From the NCBI GenBank assembly GCA_041178545.1, contig JBEGVB010000048.1, forward strand, positions 1-18,470: DNA of 18,470 nt. The letters run 5' to 3'. Under the pieces are notes generated by a model, which saw only the letters and a list, made by a program, of their open reading frames with translations, was not told where the DNA came from and ran no database searches. The stretch comes from JBEATZ01 sp041178545. GTDB taxonomy: Bacteria; Planctomycetota; UBA1135; UBA2386. Within the stretch, counting starts at the first letter, position 1. Each line of letters opens with the position of its first letter. This document shows, in pieces, positions 7,782 to 18,456 of this stretch. A program made the translations under genes and the position numbers.

Positions 7782-10679
7782 ATGACCATCAACCGCTCGA
7801 AGACAGGAACCTCGCGGCACGGAATCGTTGCCGCCAGCCTGTCGTTCCTCCTCCTTGCCGCCGTTGCCTGCTCGGGCGATGACGGCGACACCGGTCCGCA
7901 GGGCCCGCAGGGTCCGCAAGGGCCCGCAGGACCGGTTGGCATCCAGCCCGGCCAGCCACTGCCCGGCGTGAACATCGAGATCACCGCGGTCCGCGGCGGC
8001 AGCGGCCCCGGCGGCAACTTCCGCGTGGGCGACCGACTCACCCTCGACTTCACCCTGGAGCGGGACGACGGCACGGCCCTCGAGGTCACCGACCTGAGCC
8101 GCGCTTCGGTGTACGTGTCGGGACCGACCTTCAACTACCAGCGCGTGATCGCGCCGGTGTCGGACCTGATCGCGACCGCAGTGAAGACCGGCACGGGCAC
8201 GTTCACCTACCAGATGAGCGCGCCCATCCCGGCCACCTACATCGCACCCTACAACGACACGACCGCGCTCACGGAAGGTGAGCTGACCGGCCAGGACCTG
8301 CTGCAGGGCACCTACACGGTCGCGATCGAGGCGCGCAAGGAGTACACGCTGGACGACGTCGTCTACCGCGACCCCGGCAACGCCGTGTTCGACTTCGTGG
8401 TCGGCGACACGCCGTCGCTCGCCTCGCGTGAGGTGGTGGGACAGGAGAACTGCAACTCGTGCCACACCGAGCTGCGGGCCCACGGCAACAACCGGTACCT
8501 GGTCACCACGTGCCTGATGTGCCACACCCCGGGCGCCGAGGACAAGAACGTGTCGTCGGCGGCAGGCGGAACGCCGGGCGAGACGATCGAGTTCAAGGTC
8601 ATGATCCACAAGATCCACGCAGGCCAGAACCTGCCGTCGGTCCTCGGCATGGCCACGAACCCGGACGGCTCGCGCAACTACGCAGCCACGCCCAAGCCCT
8701 ACCAGCTGGTGGGCTTCGGCAACTCGGTGGTCGACTTCTCGCACGTGCGCTTCCCGGTGTGGCCCAGCCTGTTGACGCCCATGCCGCGCGACATCGGCTA
8801 CAGCACGCTGACCAGTGCACAGCAGACCCAGGAGAACACCATGCGCGGTGGCCCGGTCGACTGCGCCAAGTGTCACGGTGACCCCGATGCAGCCGGACCC
8901 CTCGCGGCCCCGGCCCAGGGCGACCTCGCGTACATCCAGCAGACCCGGCGTGCATGTGGCTCGTGCCACGACGACGTGGTGTGGAGCCACCCTTACACGT
9001 CGAACCTGCAGACCATGCCTGCGCAGAACGACGATGCCACGTGCCTCGAGTGCCACGGCCCGGATGACGGCGCACTGTCGGCCGAACTGGCGCACCGCCA
9101 CCCGCTCACCGACCCGGCAGTCGCACCTGGCGTGAAGTTCAACGTCTCGTCGGTCACCGACGCAGGCGGCAACAACAACGGCAAGCTGGACCCGGGTGAG
9201 AAGGTCCGCGTCCAGTTCACCCTGACGGACGACGCCAACAACCCGGTCGCCGGCAACGCACTCAGCGGCGTGCAGGCGGTGTTGAACGGCCCCACCACCA
9301 ACCCCAACATCGTGCACTTCGTGCGCGTGGCCCCTGCCAGCCTAGGCACCGGCCCCAACTACGACCTGATCCTGCCCATGTGGGAGGTGCAGGAGTCGGT
9401 GGGCGTGTCGACGGCAACGAACGGCGAGACGTTCCAGACCGACCGCATCCCGCACGTGAACGCGACGGGCGCAGAGACGTGGCTCTTCCGCCGCACGGGC
9501 ACCGTGGGCGCAGCCACCTCGACGACGGCGCCGGTCGACAAGTACGACAACTACATCGACATCGCGACGCCCGGCCCGTTCACGAACGGCTGCATCATCG
9601 TGGTCGACGATGCGGACCCGAACCTCAAGGAGTACTACACGGTGCGCCTCGTGCAGGGGAACCGGCTGTGGCTGTCGTCGCAGTACTCGCCCACGATCGG
9701 CAGCGGCACGGCCGCCCGCCCGGTGCAGCCTTGGGCCCGAAAGAGCCACGCCGTGGGCGCGCTGGTCCAGGTCGTGACCCTCGCCAACATCCCGACGACC
9801 AGCTACACGGTCGACCGGGCCACGGGCTTGGTCACGGAGACCACGGAGTTCGGCACCGGCGAGATCCTCGCCAGCTACATGACCGACTTCGTGGTGCCTG
9901 CCGAGTACCCCGGAACGTTCAACGAGTCGGAGGACCTGGCCCAGGAGAGCGGCGACTGGCGCGGCCTGCCGCTGCTGGACGGCACCTACACCGTCGGCAT
10001 CTTCGGCACGCGCTCGCGGTCGGTGACGGTGGGCGGTGGCACGAATGCAACCGTGACCAGCTACACCGATGCGTCGAAGCCGGCCAACACCGACGTGTTG
10101 TTCGGCGCCGCGACGGCGATCGAGACCGTGGAACGCATCAGCAGCTTTGACAACTGCTACGCGTGCCACGTCGACATCGCGTTCCACGGCGGCAGCCGCC
10201 GCGGTGTGGAGACCTGCAACCTCTGCCACGGCGTGGCCGGTGCGGAGGACGCGGCGAACTACATCTACCCGACGGCCAACCCGAGCCCGAAGGTGACCGT
10301 GGCGTTCCGCACCATGCTGCACAAGATCCACCACGGCAAGGAACTGGCGCAGGGCGCCAACTACGTGGTGGTCGGCAACAGCGGCACGCCGCACACCTAC
10401 GAGGAGATCGGCTTCCCGTCGATGCCGGGCGGGACGCAGAACTGCGCCGCGTGCCACGGCAAGGACAACACGGCGTGGTACCAGCCGAACCTGGCCACCC
10501 ACCCGCAGCAGACGGTCCCGCTCCGCAGCTGGTGGATGGTCTGCGGGTCGTGCCACGACTCGGAGGCCGTGCGCGCCCACATCGACGTGAACACGGCGAG
10601 CTGGGGTGGCGAGACCTGCGAGATCTGCCACGGCGTGGGAGAGGCCGCGCAGGTGAAGACGGTCCACGTGGTCCGCTGA
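7782..10679 (+). CDS. OmcA/MtrC-family decaheme c-type cytochrome, lipoprotein
   Basis: The 965-residue protein has ten CXXCH heme-attachment motifs in two groups of five. Group one has Cys224, 244, 361, 392 and 421; group two has Cys792, 812, 888, 921 and 946. A lipoprotein signal peptide ends at LLLAAVAC (Cys30). It is followed directly by six Gly-X-Y collagen-like triplets at residues 35-52, a feature common in this family. Each pentaheme cluster is preceded by a beta-rich domain, giving the beta/heme/beta/heme order known for MtrC and OmcA. The two clusters look like a duplication: FKVMIHKIHAGQ and FRTMLHKIHHGKE supply matching histidines. The family carries electrons across the cell surface to minerals or other external acceptors. 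The second beta domain has a calcium-loop-like DAGGNNNGKLDPGE at 460 and an apparent insertion at about 549-717, making the protein longer than MtrC or OmcA. No MtrA or MtrB homologue is adjacent, so the electron donor is unknown. Confidence 0.95.
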   Translation: MTINRSKTGTSRHGIVAASLSFLLLAAVACSGDDGDTGPQGPQGPQGPAGPVGIQPGQPLPGVNIEITAVRGGSGPGGNFRVGDRLTLDFTLERDDGTALEVTDLSRASVYVSGPTFNYQRVIAPVSDLIATAVKTGTGTFTYQMSAPIPATYIAPYNDTTALTEGELTGQDLLQGTYTVAIEARKEYTLDDVVYRDPGNAVFDFVVGDTPSLASREVVGQENCNSCHTELRAHGNNRYLVTTCLMCHTPGAEDKNVSSAAGGTPGETIEFKVMIHKIHAGQNLPSVLGMATNPDGSRNYAATPKPYQLVGFGNSVVDFSHVRFPVWPSLLTPMPRDIGYSTLTSAQQTQENTMRGGPVDCAKCHGDPDAAGPLAAPAQGDLAYIQQTRRACGSCHDDVVWSHPYTSNLQTMPAQNDDATCLECHGPDDGALSAELAHRHPLTDPAVAPGVKFNVSSVTDAGGNNNGKLDPGEKVRVQFTLTDDANNPVAGNALSGVQAVLNGPTTNPNIVHFVRVAPASLGTGPNYDLILPMWEVQESVGVSTATNGETFQTDRIPHVNATGAETWLFRRTGTVGAATSTTAPVDKYDNYIDIATPGPFTNGCIIVVDDADPNLKEYYTVRLVQGNRLWLSSQYSPTIGSGTAARPVQPWARKSHAVGALVQVVTLANIPTTSYTVDRATGLVTETTEFGTGEILASYMTDFVVPAEYPGTFNESEDLAQESGDWRGLPLLDGTYTVGIFGTRSRSVTVGGGTNATVTSYTDASKPANTDVLFGAATAIETVERISSFDNCYACHVDIAFHGGSRRGVETCNLCHGVAGAEDAANYIYPTANPSPKVTVAFRTMLHKIHHGKELAQGANYVVVGNSGTPHTYEEIGFPSMPGGTQNCAACHGKDNTAWYQPNLATHPQQTVPLRSWWMVCGSCHDSEAVRAHIDVNTASWGGETCEICHGVGEAAQVKTVHVVR

Positions 10680-10715
10680 GACGGCAGCCGGGCAAGCGCC
10701 CGGTGCCAAGGGAGC

Positions 10716-10751
10716 CTCGGGCCGGTCCGCCGCACGGCGGGCCGGCCCGAG
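10716..10751 (+). terminator. Strong GC hairpin after the cytochrome gene
   Basis: The 17-nt arms at 10716-10732 and 10735-10751 are complementary apart from a G-U pair, leaving a tiny loop. The hairpin starts 37 bp after the cytochrome stop. There is no T-tract after it, but the stem is stable enough to act as a terminator or 3'-end protector. It separates the cytochrome from the two secreted-protein genes. Confidence 0.6.
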
Positions 10752-10868
10752 CCCCATGTGGTGCGGTTGCAGGCCCTGCCGGCGGGGTCCGGGTTGTCCC
10801 GTTCCTCGCATGCCATGGCCCTGTCGCCGCAGCCGCCTGTGCAGCGCGGTAGACTCCCGAGGCCACCC

Positions 10869-12512
10869 ATGCTGCACGTTGTCGCCCTCGCCGCGCTGAC
10901 GAACCTGCTGCCCCACGGACCCTCGGGGACCGTGGGCCGCACCGGGCCCGTGGGCAATGGGCTTCACGCGGTGGCGTTCGTCAACGACCCGCTGTCCCAC
11001 GGCACGGTCGGCGACAACTTGCTCTCGCTCAACGAGGCGATCCGCCTCCACAACCGCGTGCTGCAGTTCAGCCAACTGTCGCCAGCGGAACAGAACCAGA
11101 TCAGCGGTTTCGGCCTCGACGTCGGGTGGGCGGACATCGACGAGAGCTCCACTCCCGTCATCACGGTGCAGCAACCGCTCGACGCCATCGTCGACATGCC
11201 ACACGGCTTCCTGATCGGCGGGACCAACGGCAGGCCCGTGATCGACTTCACCGGAACCAACTCGGGCTTCGTCGCGGTGAGCGACTTCTGCAACTGGCGC
11301 GAGCTGGTCGTGCGCGGCGGCAGCTGGGGCATCGACCTGACCCAGACCAACGCGGTCTACGGCACCCAGGTCGTGGGCGTCGAGTTCGAGCAGATCGCGA
11401 CCGTTGGCGTCAGGGTGCGTGGCAACGGTGCAGGACTCGGCCGCGTGCTGTTCGACAACTGCAAGTTCACGGCCGTGCCCGACGCCATCGTGGTCGACGA
11501 GACCGCACCGGACCGCAGCGGGTTCTTCTACGCGAACCGGATGCGCTTCCTCGGCGGCAACTCGGCCATCACGTTGAGCCTGGGCAACGGGTTCTCGACC
11601 GTCTGCCAGTTCGACAAGCTCGAGGCCTCGACACTGGTGAGTGGCGTACGCATCCTGCGGCCCAACGGCGCCAACCGCATCCTCGCGCTGCAGGCGCAGT
11701 ACTGGGACGTGGAGTCGGCGACCGGCTTCGAGTGCGAGTCGCTGCCGGGACCGCTGACGACGCAGCTCACGATGCGCATGGTGCAGCTGCGCAAGCGTGC
11801 TCCCGGCAACGTGGTCGCGCGCTTCCTGCCCGACAGCGGGTCCCTGCTCGCCACGCTGGAGGAGTGGACAGTCGACGGGTCTGCCGTGCTTGCCTGCGGG
11901 ACAGGATCGATGGACCTCGACAACCCGCGCATGGCCAACGGCACGGTGGCGCTGCGTGCCGGCACCACCGACTGCGTCCGCGTCGAACTGGCGCGCCTCG
12001 ACTCCTGCGCCTTGGTCGCGGACGGCACCGCGCGTGCACGGGTCGACGCAAGCTGCATCGTCGGTGGCAGCGTTGCAGCCACCGGGGCTGGCTCCCTGCT
12101 GTTGGGCACCACGTACGTGGGTGCTCCGGTGAGCGGTGCAGTGCAGCAGCTGCAGCCCGTCGCAGCAGCGCAGCTGGGCTCGATGTCACTCAGTCCGCGC
12201 AACCCGCAGCTGGGCGGCACCATCAGCCTGCAGGCAGACCTGCCGTCCGGCTGCTTCGGCCTGTTCGCCATGGGCGTCACGGCCGAGTTCCCGACCCTGC
12301 AGTCCTACCCGGTCCATGTCTACATGGAGCCGGCCACGATCTACACGTTCCCCGGCATCTACACGGGCCAACAGGGAACGACACTGGCCGTGCCCAACAA
12401 CCTTGCGCTCCTGGACACGGACTGGACGGCCCAGGTCGTCGTGCTGCCGTTGCCGGGTTCCACGGCGCCTGCGCTCTCACTGCCTCCGGGGCAACGCTTC
12501 GTCTTGCGTTGA
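10869..12512 (+). CDS. Secreted protein, probable right-handed beta-helix with planctomycete C-terminal domain
   Basis: I do not recognise a characterised family for this 547-residue protein. A hydrophobic N-terminus (MLHVVALAALTNLL) suggests export, although the signal is short and lacks basic residues. An early segment, DNLLSLNEAIRLHN, is typical of secreted proteins whose beta-helix repeats follow. From about residue 95 to 440 there is a regular alternation of short beta strands with turn residues (VVRGGSWGIDL, VVGVEFEQIATVGVRV, LFDNCKFTAV, CIVGGSVAATGAG), as in pectate-lyase-like right-handed beta-helices. About 440-547 is a separate beta-rich tail (LSPRNPQLGGTISLQ, CFGLFAMG) of a kind I associate with planctomycete secreted proteins. 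No catalytic site can be assigned; adhesion or polysaccharide binding is possible. The ATG has GAGG 6 nt upstream. The LVIVD-repeat gene follows after 37 bp, so the two probably form an operon. Confidence 0.75.
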   Translation: MLHVVALAALTNLLPHGPSGTVGRTGPVGNGLHAVAFVNDPLSHGTVGDNLLSLNEAIRLHNRVLQFSQLSPAEQNQISGFGLDVGWADIDESSTPVITVQQPLDAIVDMPHGFLIGGTNGRPVIDFTGTNSGFVAVSDFCNWRELVVRGGSWGIDLTQTNAVYGTQVVGVEFEQIATVGVRVRGNGAGLGRVLFDNCKFTAVPDAIVVDETAPDRSGFFYANRMRFLGGNSAITLSLGNGFSTVCQFDKLEASTLVSGVRILRPNGANRILALQAQYWDVESATGFECESLPGPLTTQLTMRMVQLRKRAPGNVVARFLPDSGSLLATLEEWTVDGSAVLACGTGSMDLDNPRMANGTVALRAGTTDCVRVELARLDSCALVADGTARARVDASCIVGGSVAATGAGSLLLGTTYVGAPVSGAVQQLQPVAAAQLGSMSLSPRNPQLGGTISLQADLPSGCFGLFAMGVTAEFPTLQSYPVHVYMEPATIYTFPGIYTGQQGTTLAVPNNLALLDTDWTAQVVVLPLPGSTAPALSLPPGQRFVLR

Positions 12513-12549
12513 CCTGCTCTTGCTCCCGTCCTTCCCGACGCATCCAGCC

Positions 12550-13989
12550 ATGCACCTGAGCCCCCTTGCTGCTGCCTGCACCCTCCTCGCCGGCACGGCG
12601 GCCCTCGCGCAGTCGGCAGTCAACGTGAGCCTCGTGCAGCACATCCCGCCGGCGATGCCGTGTGCCACCGCCGGGCTGTGGGCCATGGGCACCGAGTACG
12701 TGCTCGTTGGACGCAGGTCGCAGGGGTTCTCGGTCATCGACATCCGCAACCGTGCGAACCCGGTGACGCACAACGTGTACCCGCCGACCTATCCAAGGAC
12801 GGATGTACGCTCCTACGGCATCGGCGAGGTCAAGTTCGACGGCCGCTACATCTTCACGACCAACGAGGACTTCTACCAAGGCAACCAGGGCGGCGTGTTC
12901 GTCTACGACACGGTGCCCAACCCGGTGCAGCCCACCCTCGTGCTCAACTTCCAGCCGCCCGAGTTGCAGGCTGGTTGCCACAACCTCTGGCTCGACGGCA
13001 ACTGGATGTACTGCGTCAGCGACGGCACCAACAAGGTCGAGGTCTACGACATCACCAACCGCCTCGCACCCGTGCGTGTGTCGACGCTGGGCAACGGCAT
13101 CAGCGGCGTGTGGGCGCACGACTGCATCGTGCTGGACCGGCGCGCGTACTGCTCGTTCCTCACGGGTGGGTTCGCCATCTACGACGTCACCAACCCGGCG
13201 GCACCCGTGCTGCTCGGCTCCAAGACCTACACCAACCCGTTCACGCACAACGCATGGCCGAGCGCGGACCGCGCCTACCTCTACACGACGGACGAGAACA
13301 TCGTCGGCGGCGTCGGCGGGGCCGTGCGGATCTGGGACATCCGCAACCTCCCCACCATCACCCAGGTTGGCACCTACAAGGCAGGGGCGGCGAGCTCGAT
13401 CGTCCACAACGTGCACGTGGTCGACGACCTGCTCTACGTGAGCTACTACAAGGAGGGCGTGCGCGTGTGCAGCCTGCGGCCCGACCCCACCAACCCGGTG
13501 GAGATCGCGCACTACGACACGTTCCCCTCGACCCAGACGCCGTGCTTCCCCAACTCCAACTACGCGGGGTGCTGGGGTGTGTACCCGCTCATCCCCGACG
13601 TGCTCGTGGCGTCGGACATGGACAACGGCGTGTTCCTGCTGAACTTCCGGCCGGTGACCCACACGCTCACGACCCCGACACCCAACCCGGTGGGCGCCGG
13701 ACAGACGCTCACGCTCAACCTTGCGTGGCAGAACCAGACCACCGCACCCATCGACGCGGGCGCGGCCCTCGTCGTGACGCGCCTCGGTGGCATCGCGTGG
13801 TACAGCCCGCTGCTCGTCACTGCGGGCACGCTCAACCCAGGCGCGAGCAGCAACGCCAGTTGGTCGACACCGGTCCCGCCAGGGCTGCCACCGGGCCTGA
13901 CCATCGAGTTCACGTCCTACAGCGGCACCGTGGGCGCCAGGTCCGTCACTCTGGGACAGAGCCTGCAGCTGCCGTTCACGCTGCTGTAG
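12550..13989 (+). CDS. Secreted LVIVD-repeat beta-propeller (choice-of-anchor B-like) protein
   Basis: The 479-residue protein opens with a signal peptide (LAAACTLLAGTAALAQ, likely cut near residue 20). Residues of about 35-365 contain the repeated pattern of the LVIVD family: GFSVIDIRNRANPV, VEVYDITNRLAPVRV, FAIYDVTNPAAPVLLG, VRIWDIRNLPTITQVG. These fold as a beta-propeller and are common in choice-of-anchor B proteins of marine bacteria. Conserved His and Trp positions occur in each blade (AGCHNLWLDG, VWAHDCIVLD, VHNVHVVDD). From about 366 a beta-sandwich-like tail (THTLTTPTPNPVGAGQTLTL) replaces the usual surface-anchor sequence and could be a sorting or matrix-binding domain. The substrate or partner is unknown. 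There is no visible Shine-Dalgarno; the 37-bp spacing suggests expression with the beta-helix gene. Confidence 0.85.
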   Translation: MHLSPLAAACTLLAGTAALAQSAVNVSLVQHIPPAMPCATAGLWAMGTEYVLVGRRSQGFSVIDIRNRANPVTHNVYPPTYPRTDVRSYGIGEVKFDGRYIFTTNEDFYQGNQGGVFVYDTVPNPVQPTLVLNFQPPELQAGCHNLWLDGNWMYCVSDGTNKVEVYDITNRLAPVRVSTLGNGISGVWAHDCIVLDRRAYCSFLTGGFAIYDVTNPAAPVLLGSKTYTNPFTHNAWPSADRAYLYTTDENIVGGVGGAVRIWDIRNLPTITQVGTYKAGAASSIVHNVHVVDDLLYVSYYKEGVRVCSLRPDPTNPVEIAHYDTFPSTQTPCFPNSNYAGCWGVYPLIPDVLVASDMDNGVFLLNFRPVTHTLTTPTPNPVGAGQTLTLNLAWQNQTTAPIDAGAALVVTRLGGIAWYSPLLVTAGTLNPGASSNASWSTPVPPGLPPGLTIEFTSYSGTVGARSVTLGQSLQLPFTLL

Positions 13990-14065
13990 ACAGCACCTGC
14001 TGCACCGATCCCGAGGTGCATGTGTGGCGGGGAGATGGCGAACGGCTACAAGGACCCGCGGTCCC

Positions 14066-14071
14066 AGGAGG
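14066..14071 (+). promoter_or_regulatory. Consensus ribosome binding site of the desulfhydrase gene
   Basis: AGGAGG is placed 6 nt before the ATG at 14078. It rules out the in-frame upstream ATG at 14024, whose 18 extra residues are Arg-rich and unlike the family. Confidence 0.85.
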
Positions 14072-14077
14072 CTTGCC

Positions 14078-15094
14078 ATGGATCTCTCGTGCTTCCCCCG
14101 CCGTCGCTACAGCACTGGCCCCACCCCGCTGCACCCACTTCCGCGCTTCAGCAAGGCACTCGGAGGGCCGGAGGTCTGGATCAAGCGCGACGACCTGCTC
14201 GGGCTGTCTCCTGGTGGCAACAAGACCCGCAAGCTCGAGTTCCTGGTGGCGGACGCGCTGGCGCAGGGCTGCGACACGCTGGTCACCTGCGGCGCGCCGC
14301 AGTCCAACCACTGCCGCATCACGCTGTCGGCGGCGGTGGCAGAGGGACTGCGGTGCCGGTTCGTGATCGAGGAGCGGATTGCCGGGAGCTTCCGCGAGGA
14401 TGCGAGCGGCAACCACATGCTCTTCCGCCTGATGGGCGTCGAGGACATCACCGTGGTGCCGGCAGGCACGAACATGATGGCCGCCATGCAGCAGGTCGCC
14501 GCCCAGTTGGCGGCCGAGGGGAGGAAGGGGTACGTCATCCCAGGCGGTGGCTCCAACGCGCTGGGTGGCCTCGGCTACGTGGCCTGTGCACAGGAACTGC
14601 AGCACCAGTGCTTCGAGCAGGGAGTGCACTTCGATGCCGTGGTCGTGGGCTCCGGCAGTTCCGGGACCCATGGCGGCCTGCTGGCGGGGTTCCTCGGCAG
14701 CCGCTTCCAGGTCCCCATCCTTGGCATCGGGGTGAGCCGTGAGCCCGCGGACCAGGCACCCTTGGTCCACCGCGAGGCACAGGCCGTGCTCGACCTCCTT
14801 GGGGTCGAGTTGAAGGTCCCTGCCGATGCAGTGCGCTGCGTGGGAGGCTACTGGCAGCCAAAATACTCGGTGCCCAATGCCCGCATGGTGGAGGCGGTCC
14901 AACTGCTCGCACGGACCGAAGCCATCCTGCTGGACCCGGTCTACACAGGGAAGGTCATGGCGGGGCTGATCGGGCTTGCGCGCGCGGGAACCTGGGGCCC
15001 CAACCAGCGCGTGCTCTTCCTGCACACGGGCGGTGCGCCTGCACTCTTCGCATATGGCCCCACCGTGCTTGGCCAGGATGCCGTGGCCCCCTGA
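14078..15094 (+). CDS. dcyD: D-cysteine desulfhydrase (PLP-dependent)
   Basis: The 338-residue protein matches the fold-type II PLP family of D-cysteine desulfhydrase and ACC deaminase along its whole length. Lys49 in SPGGNKTRKLEFL is the expected PLP lysine. Ser76-Asn77-His78 in GAPQSNHCR, GGGSNALGGLGYV, SGSSGTHGGL, LLDPVYTGKVMAGL and HTGGAPALFAY are all family motifs and closely follow E. coli DcyD. The reaction is D-cysteine to pyruvate, ammonia and hydrogen sulfide in the cytoplasm, which detoxifies D-cysteine and supplies sulfide. ACC deaminase activity is the main alternative, but the overall match favours DcyD. The gene is alone: the nearest upstream gene ends 88 bp before it, and the rRNA operon converges on it from the right. 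A small 6-bp hairpin at 15121-15139 may end its transcript. Confidence 0.9.
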   Translation: MDLSCFPRRRYSTGPTPLHPLPRFSKALGGPEVWIKRDDLLGLSPGGNKTRKLEFLVADALAQGCDTLVTCGAPQSNHCRITLSAAVAEGLRCRFVIEERIAGSFREDASGNHMLFRLMGVEDITVVPAGTNMMAAMQQVAAQLAAEGRKGYVIPGGGSNALGGLGYVACAQELQHQCFEQGVHFDAVVVGSGSSGTHGGLLAGFLGSRFQVPILGIGVSREPADQAPLVHREAQAVLDLLGVELKVPADAVRCVGGYWQPKYSVPNARMVEAVQLLARTEAILLDPVYTGKVMAGLIGLARAGTWGPNQRVLFLHTGGAPALFAYGPTVLGQDAVAP

Positions 15095-15120
15095 CAGCGT
15101 CCTCTCTGGAAGTGCCGCCA

Positions 15121-15139
15121 AACCTGTTTGCAGCAGGTT
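15121..15139 (+). terminator. Weak hairpin after dcyD
   Basis: AACCTG at 15121-15126 pairs with CAGGTT at 15134-15139 around a 7-nt loop, 26 bp after the dcyD stop. No T-tract follows. The rest of 15095-15225 holds nothing I can assign. Confidence 0.3.
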
Positions 15140-15225
15140 GAGAGCCATCGGCCGCCGGGGTTGAGCGTCCTCGGCAGATGGCGCTGCCAGCCGCTGGTGT
15201 TGGGCGAGGGGCCCGATGGAAACAC

Positions 15226-15252
15226 AAACGGCAGCCTTTTGGGCTGCCGTTT
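15226..15252 (-). terminator. Intrinsic terminator of the rRNA operon
   Basis: An 11-bp perfect stem (AAACGGCAGCC with GGCTGCCGTTT) encloses a 5-nt loop. Read on the minus strand it lies 27 bp after the 5S 3' end, and it is followed by GTGTTTCC, which extends the T-rich end of the stem. The position and strength fit termination of the 23S-5S transcript. It may also stop transcription coming from dcyD. Confidence 0.8.
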
Positions 15253-15279
15253 GGTCTCTGGGTTGCAGAGTGAGTTATG

Positions 15280-15388
15280 ACCCGGCGCTGACCTACTTTC
15301 GCGCGTGAGCACTATCATCGGCGCAGGCTGCTTGACGGCCGTGTTCGGAATGGGAACGGGTATTTCCAGCCTGCTATGGGCACCGGGA
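15280..15388 (-). rRNA. rrf: 5S ribosomal RNA
   Basis: The minus strand carries the hallmark segments CCCGTTCCCATTCCGAACAC and CGCGAAAGTAGGTCAGCGCC. The ends CCCGGTGC and GCGCCGGG pair to form helix I. Those pairs set the limits and give a length of about 109 nt, slightly short of the usual 115-120. It follows 23S after about 63 nt in the same transcript. Confidence 0.95.
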
Positions 15389-15402
15389 GACGCTTGAAGC
15401 TC

Positions 15403-15451
15403 ATTGGGTTGGCGAGGAAAGGAGAGAAGAGGAGGTTCTGAGTGAGAGTGA

Positions 15452-15459
<8 letters not shown>
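15403..15459 (-). repeat. 3' arm of the pre-23S rRNA processing stem
   Basis: This 57-nt stretch lies between 23S and 5S and overlaps the last bases of 23S. It is complementary to 18397-18456 on the other side of 23S. The blocks are 19 bp perfect (15403-15421), then 10, 8 and 9 bp separated by small mismatches or bulges. In bacteria such flanking complements form a long stem cut by RNase III. Confidence 0.85.
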
Positions 15460-18396
<2,937 letters not shown>

Positions 18397-18404
<8 letters not shown>

Positions 18405-18456
18405 TGATTCTCACTCAAGAAACTCTCTCTTCTCTCACTTTCCTCGCCAACCCAAT
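18397..18456 (-). repeat. 5' arm of the pre-23S rRNA processing stem
   Basis: This is the leader just upstream of 23S on the minus strand, reverse-complementary to 15403-15459. The outermost 19 bp at 18438-18456 are perfect (ATTGGGTTGGCGAGGAAAG when read on the minus strand). It should pair with the trailer to bring both ends of 23S together. Confidence 0.85.

Noticed and set aside
7884..7940. GC-rich short repeat that could look like a tandem DNA repeat
   Set aside because: It encodes the Gly-Pro-Gln collagen-like triplets and needs no other explanation.
10758..10868. Earlier start of the beta-helix gene
   Set aside because: It begins just after the terminator-like hairpin and adds a non-hydrophobic stretch before the likely signal peptide; the ATG at 10869 has GAGG upstream.
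7674..11204. Long minus-strand open frames of 547 and 620 codons opposite the cytochrome
   Set aside because: They lie antisense to ten well-placed CXXCH motifs, show antisense-type composition and have no recognisable domain.
12277..14079. 600-codon minus-strand frame opposite the LVIVD protein
   Set aside because: The plus strand carries LVIVD repeats and a signal peptide; the minus frame is His/Arg/Val-rich shadow sequence.
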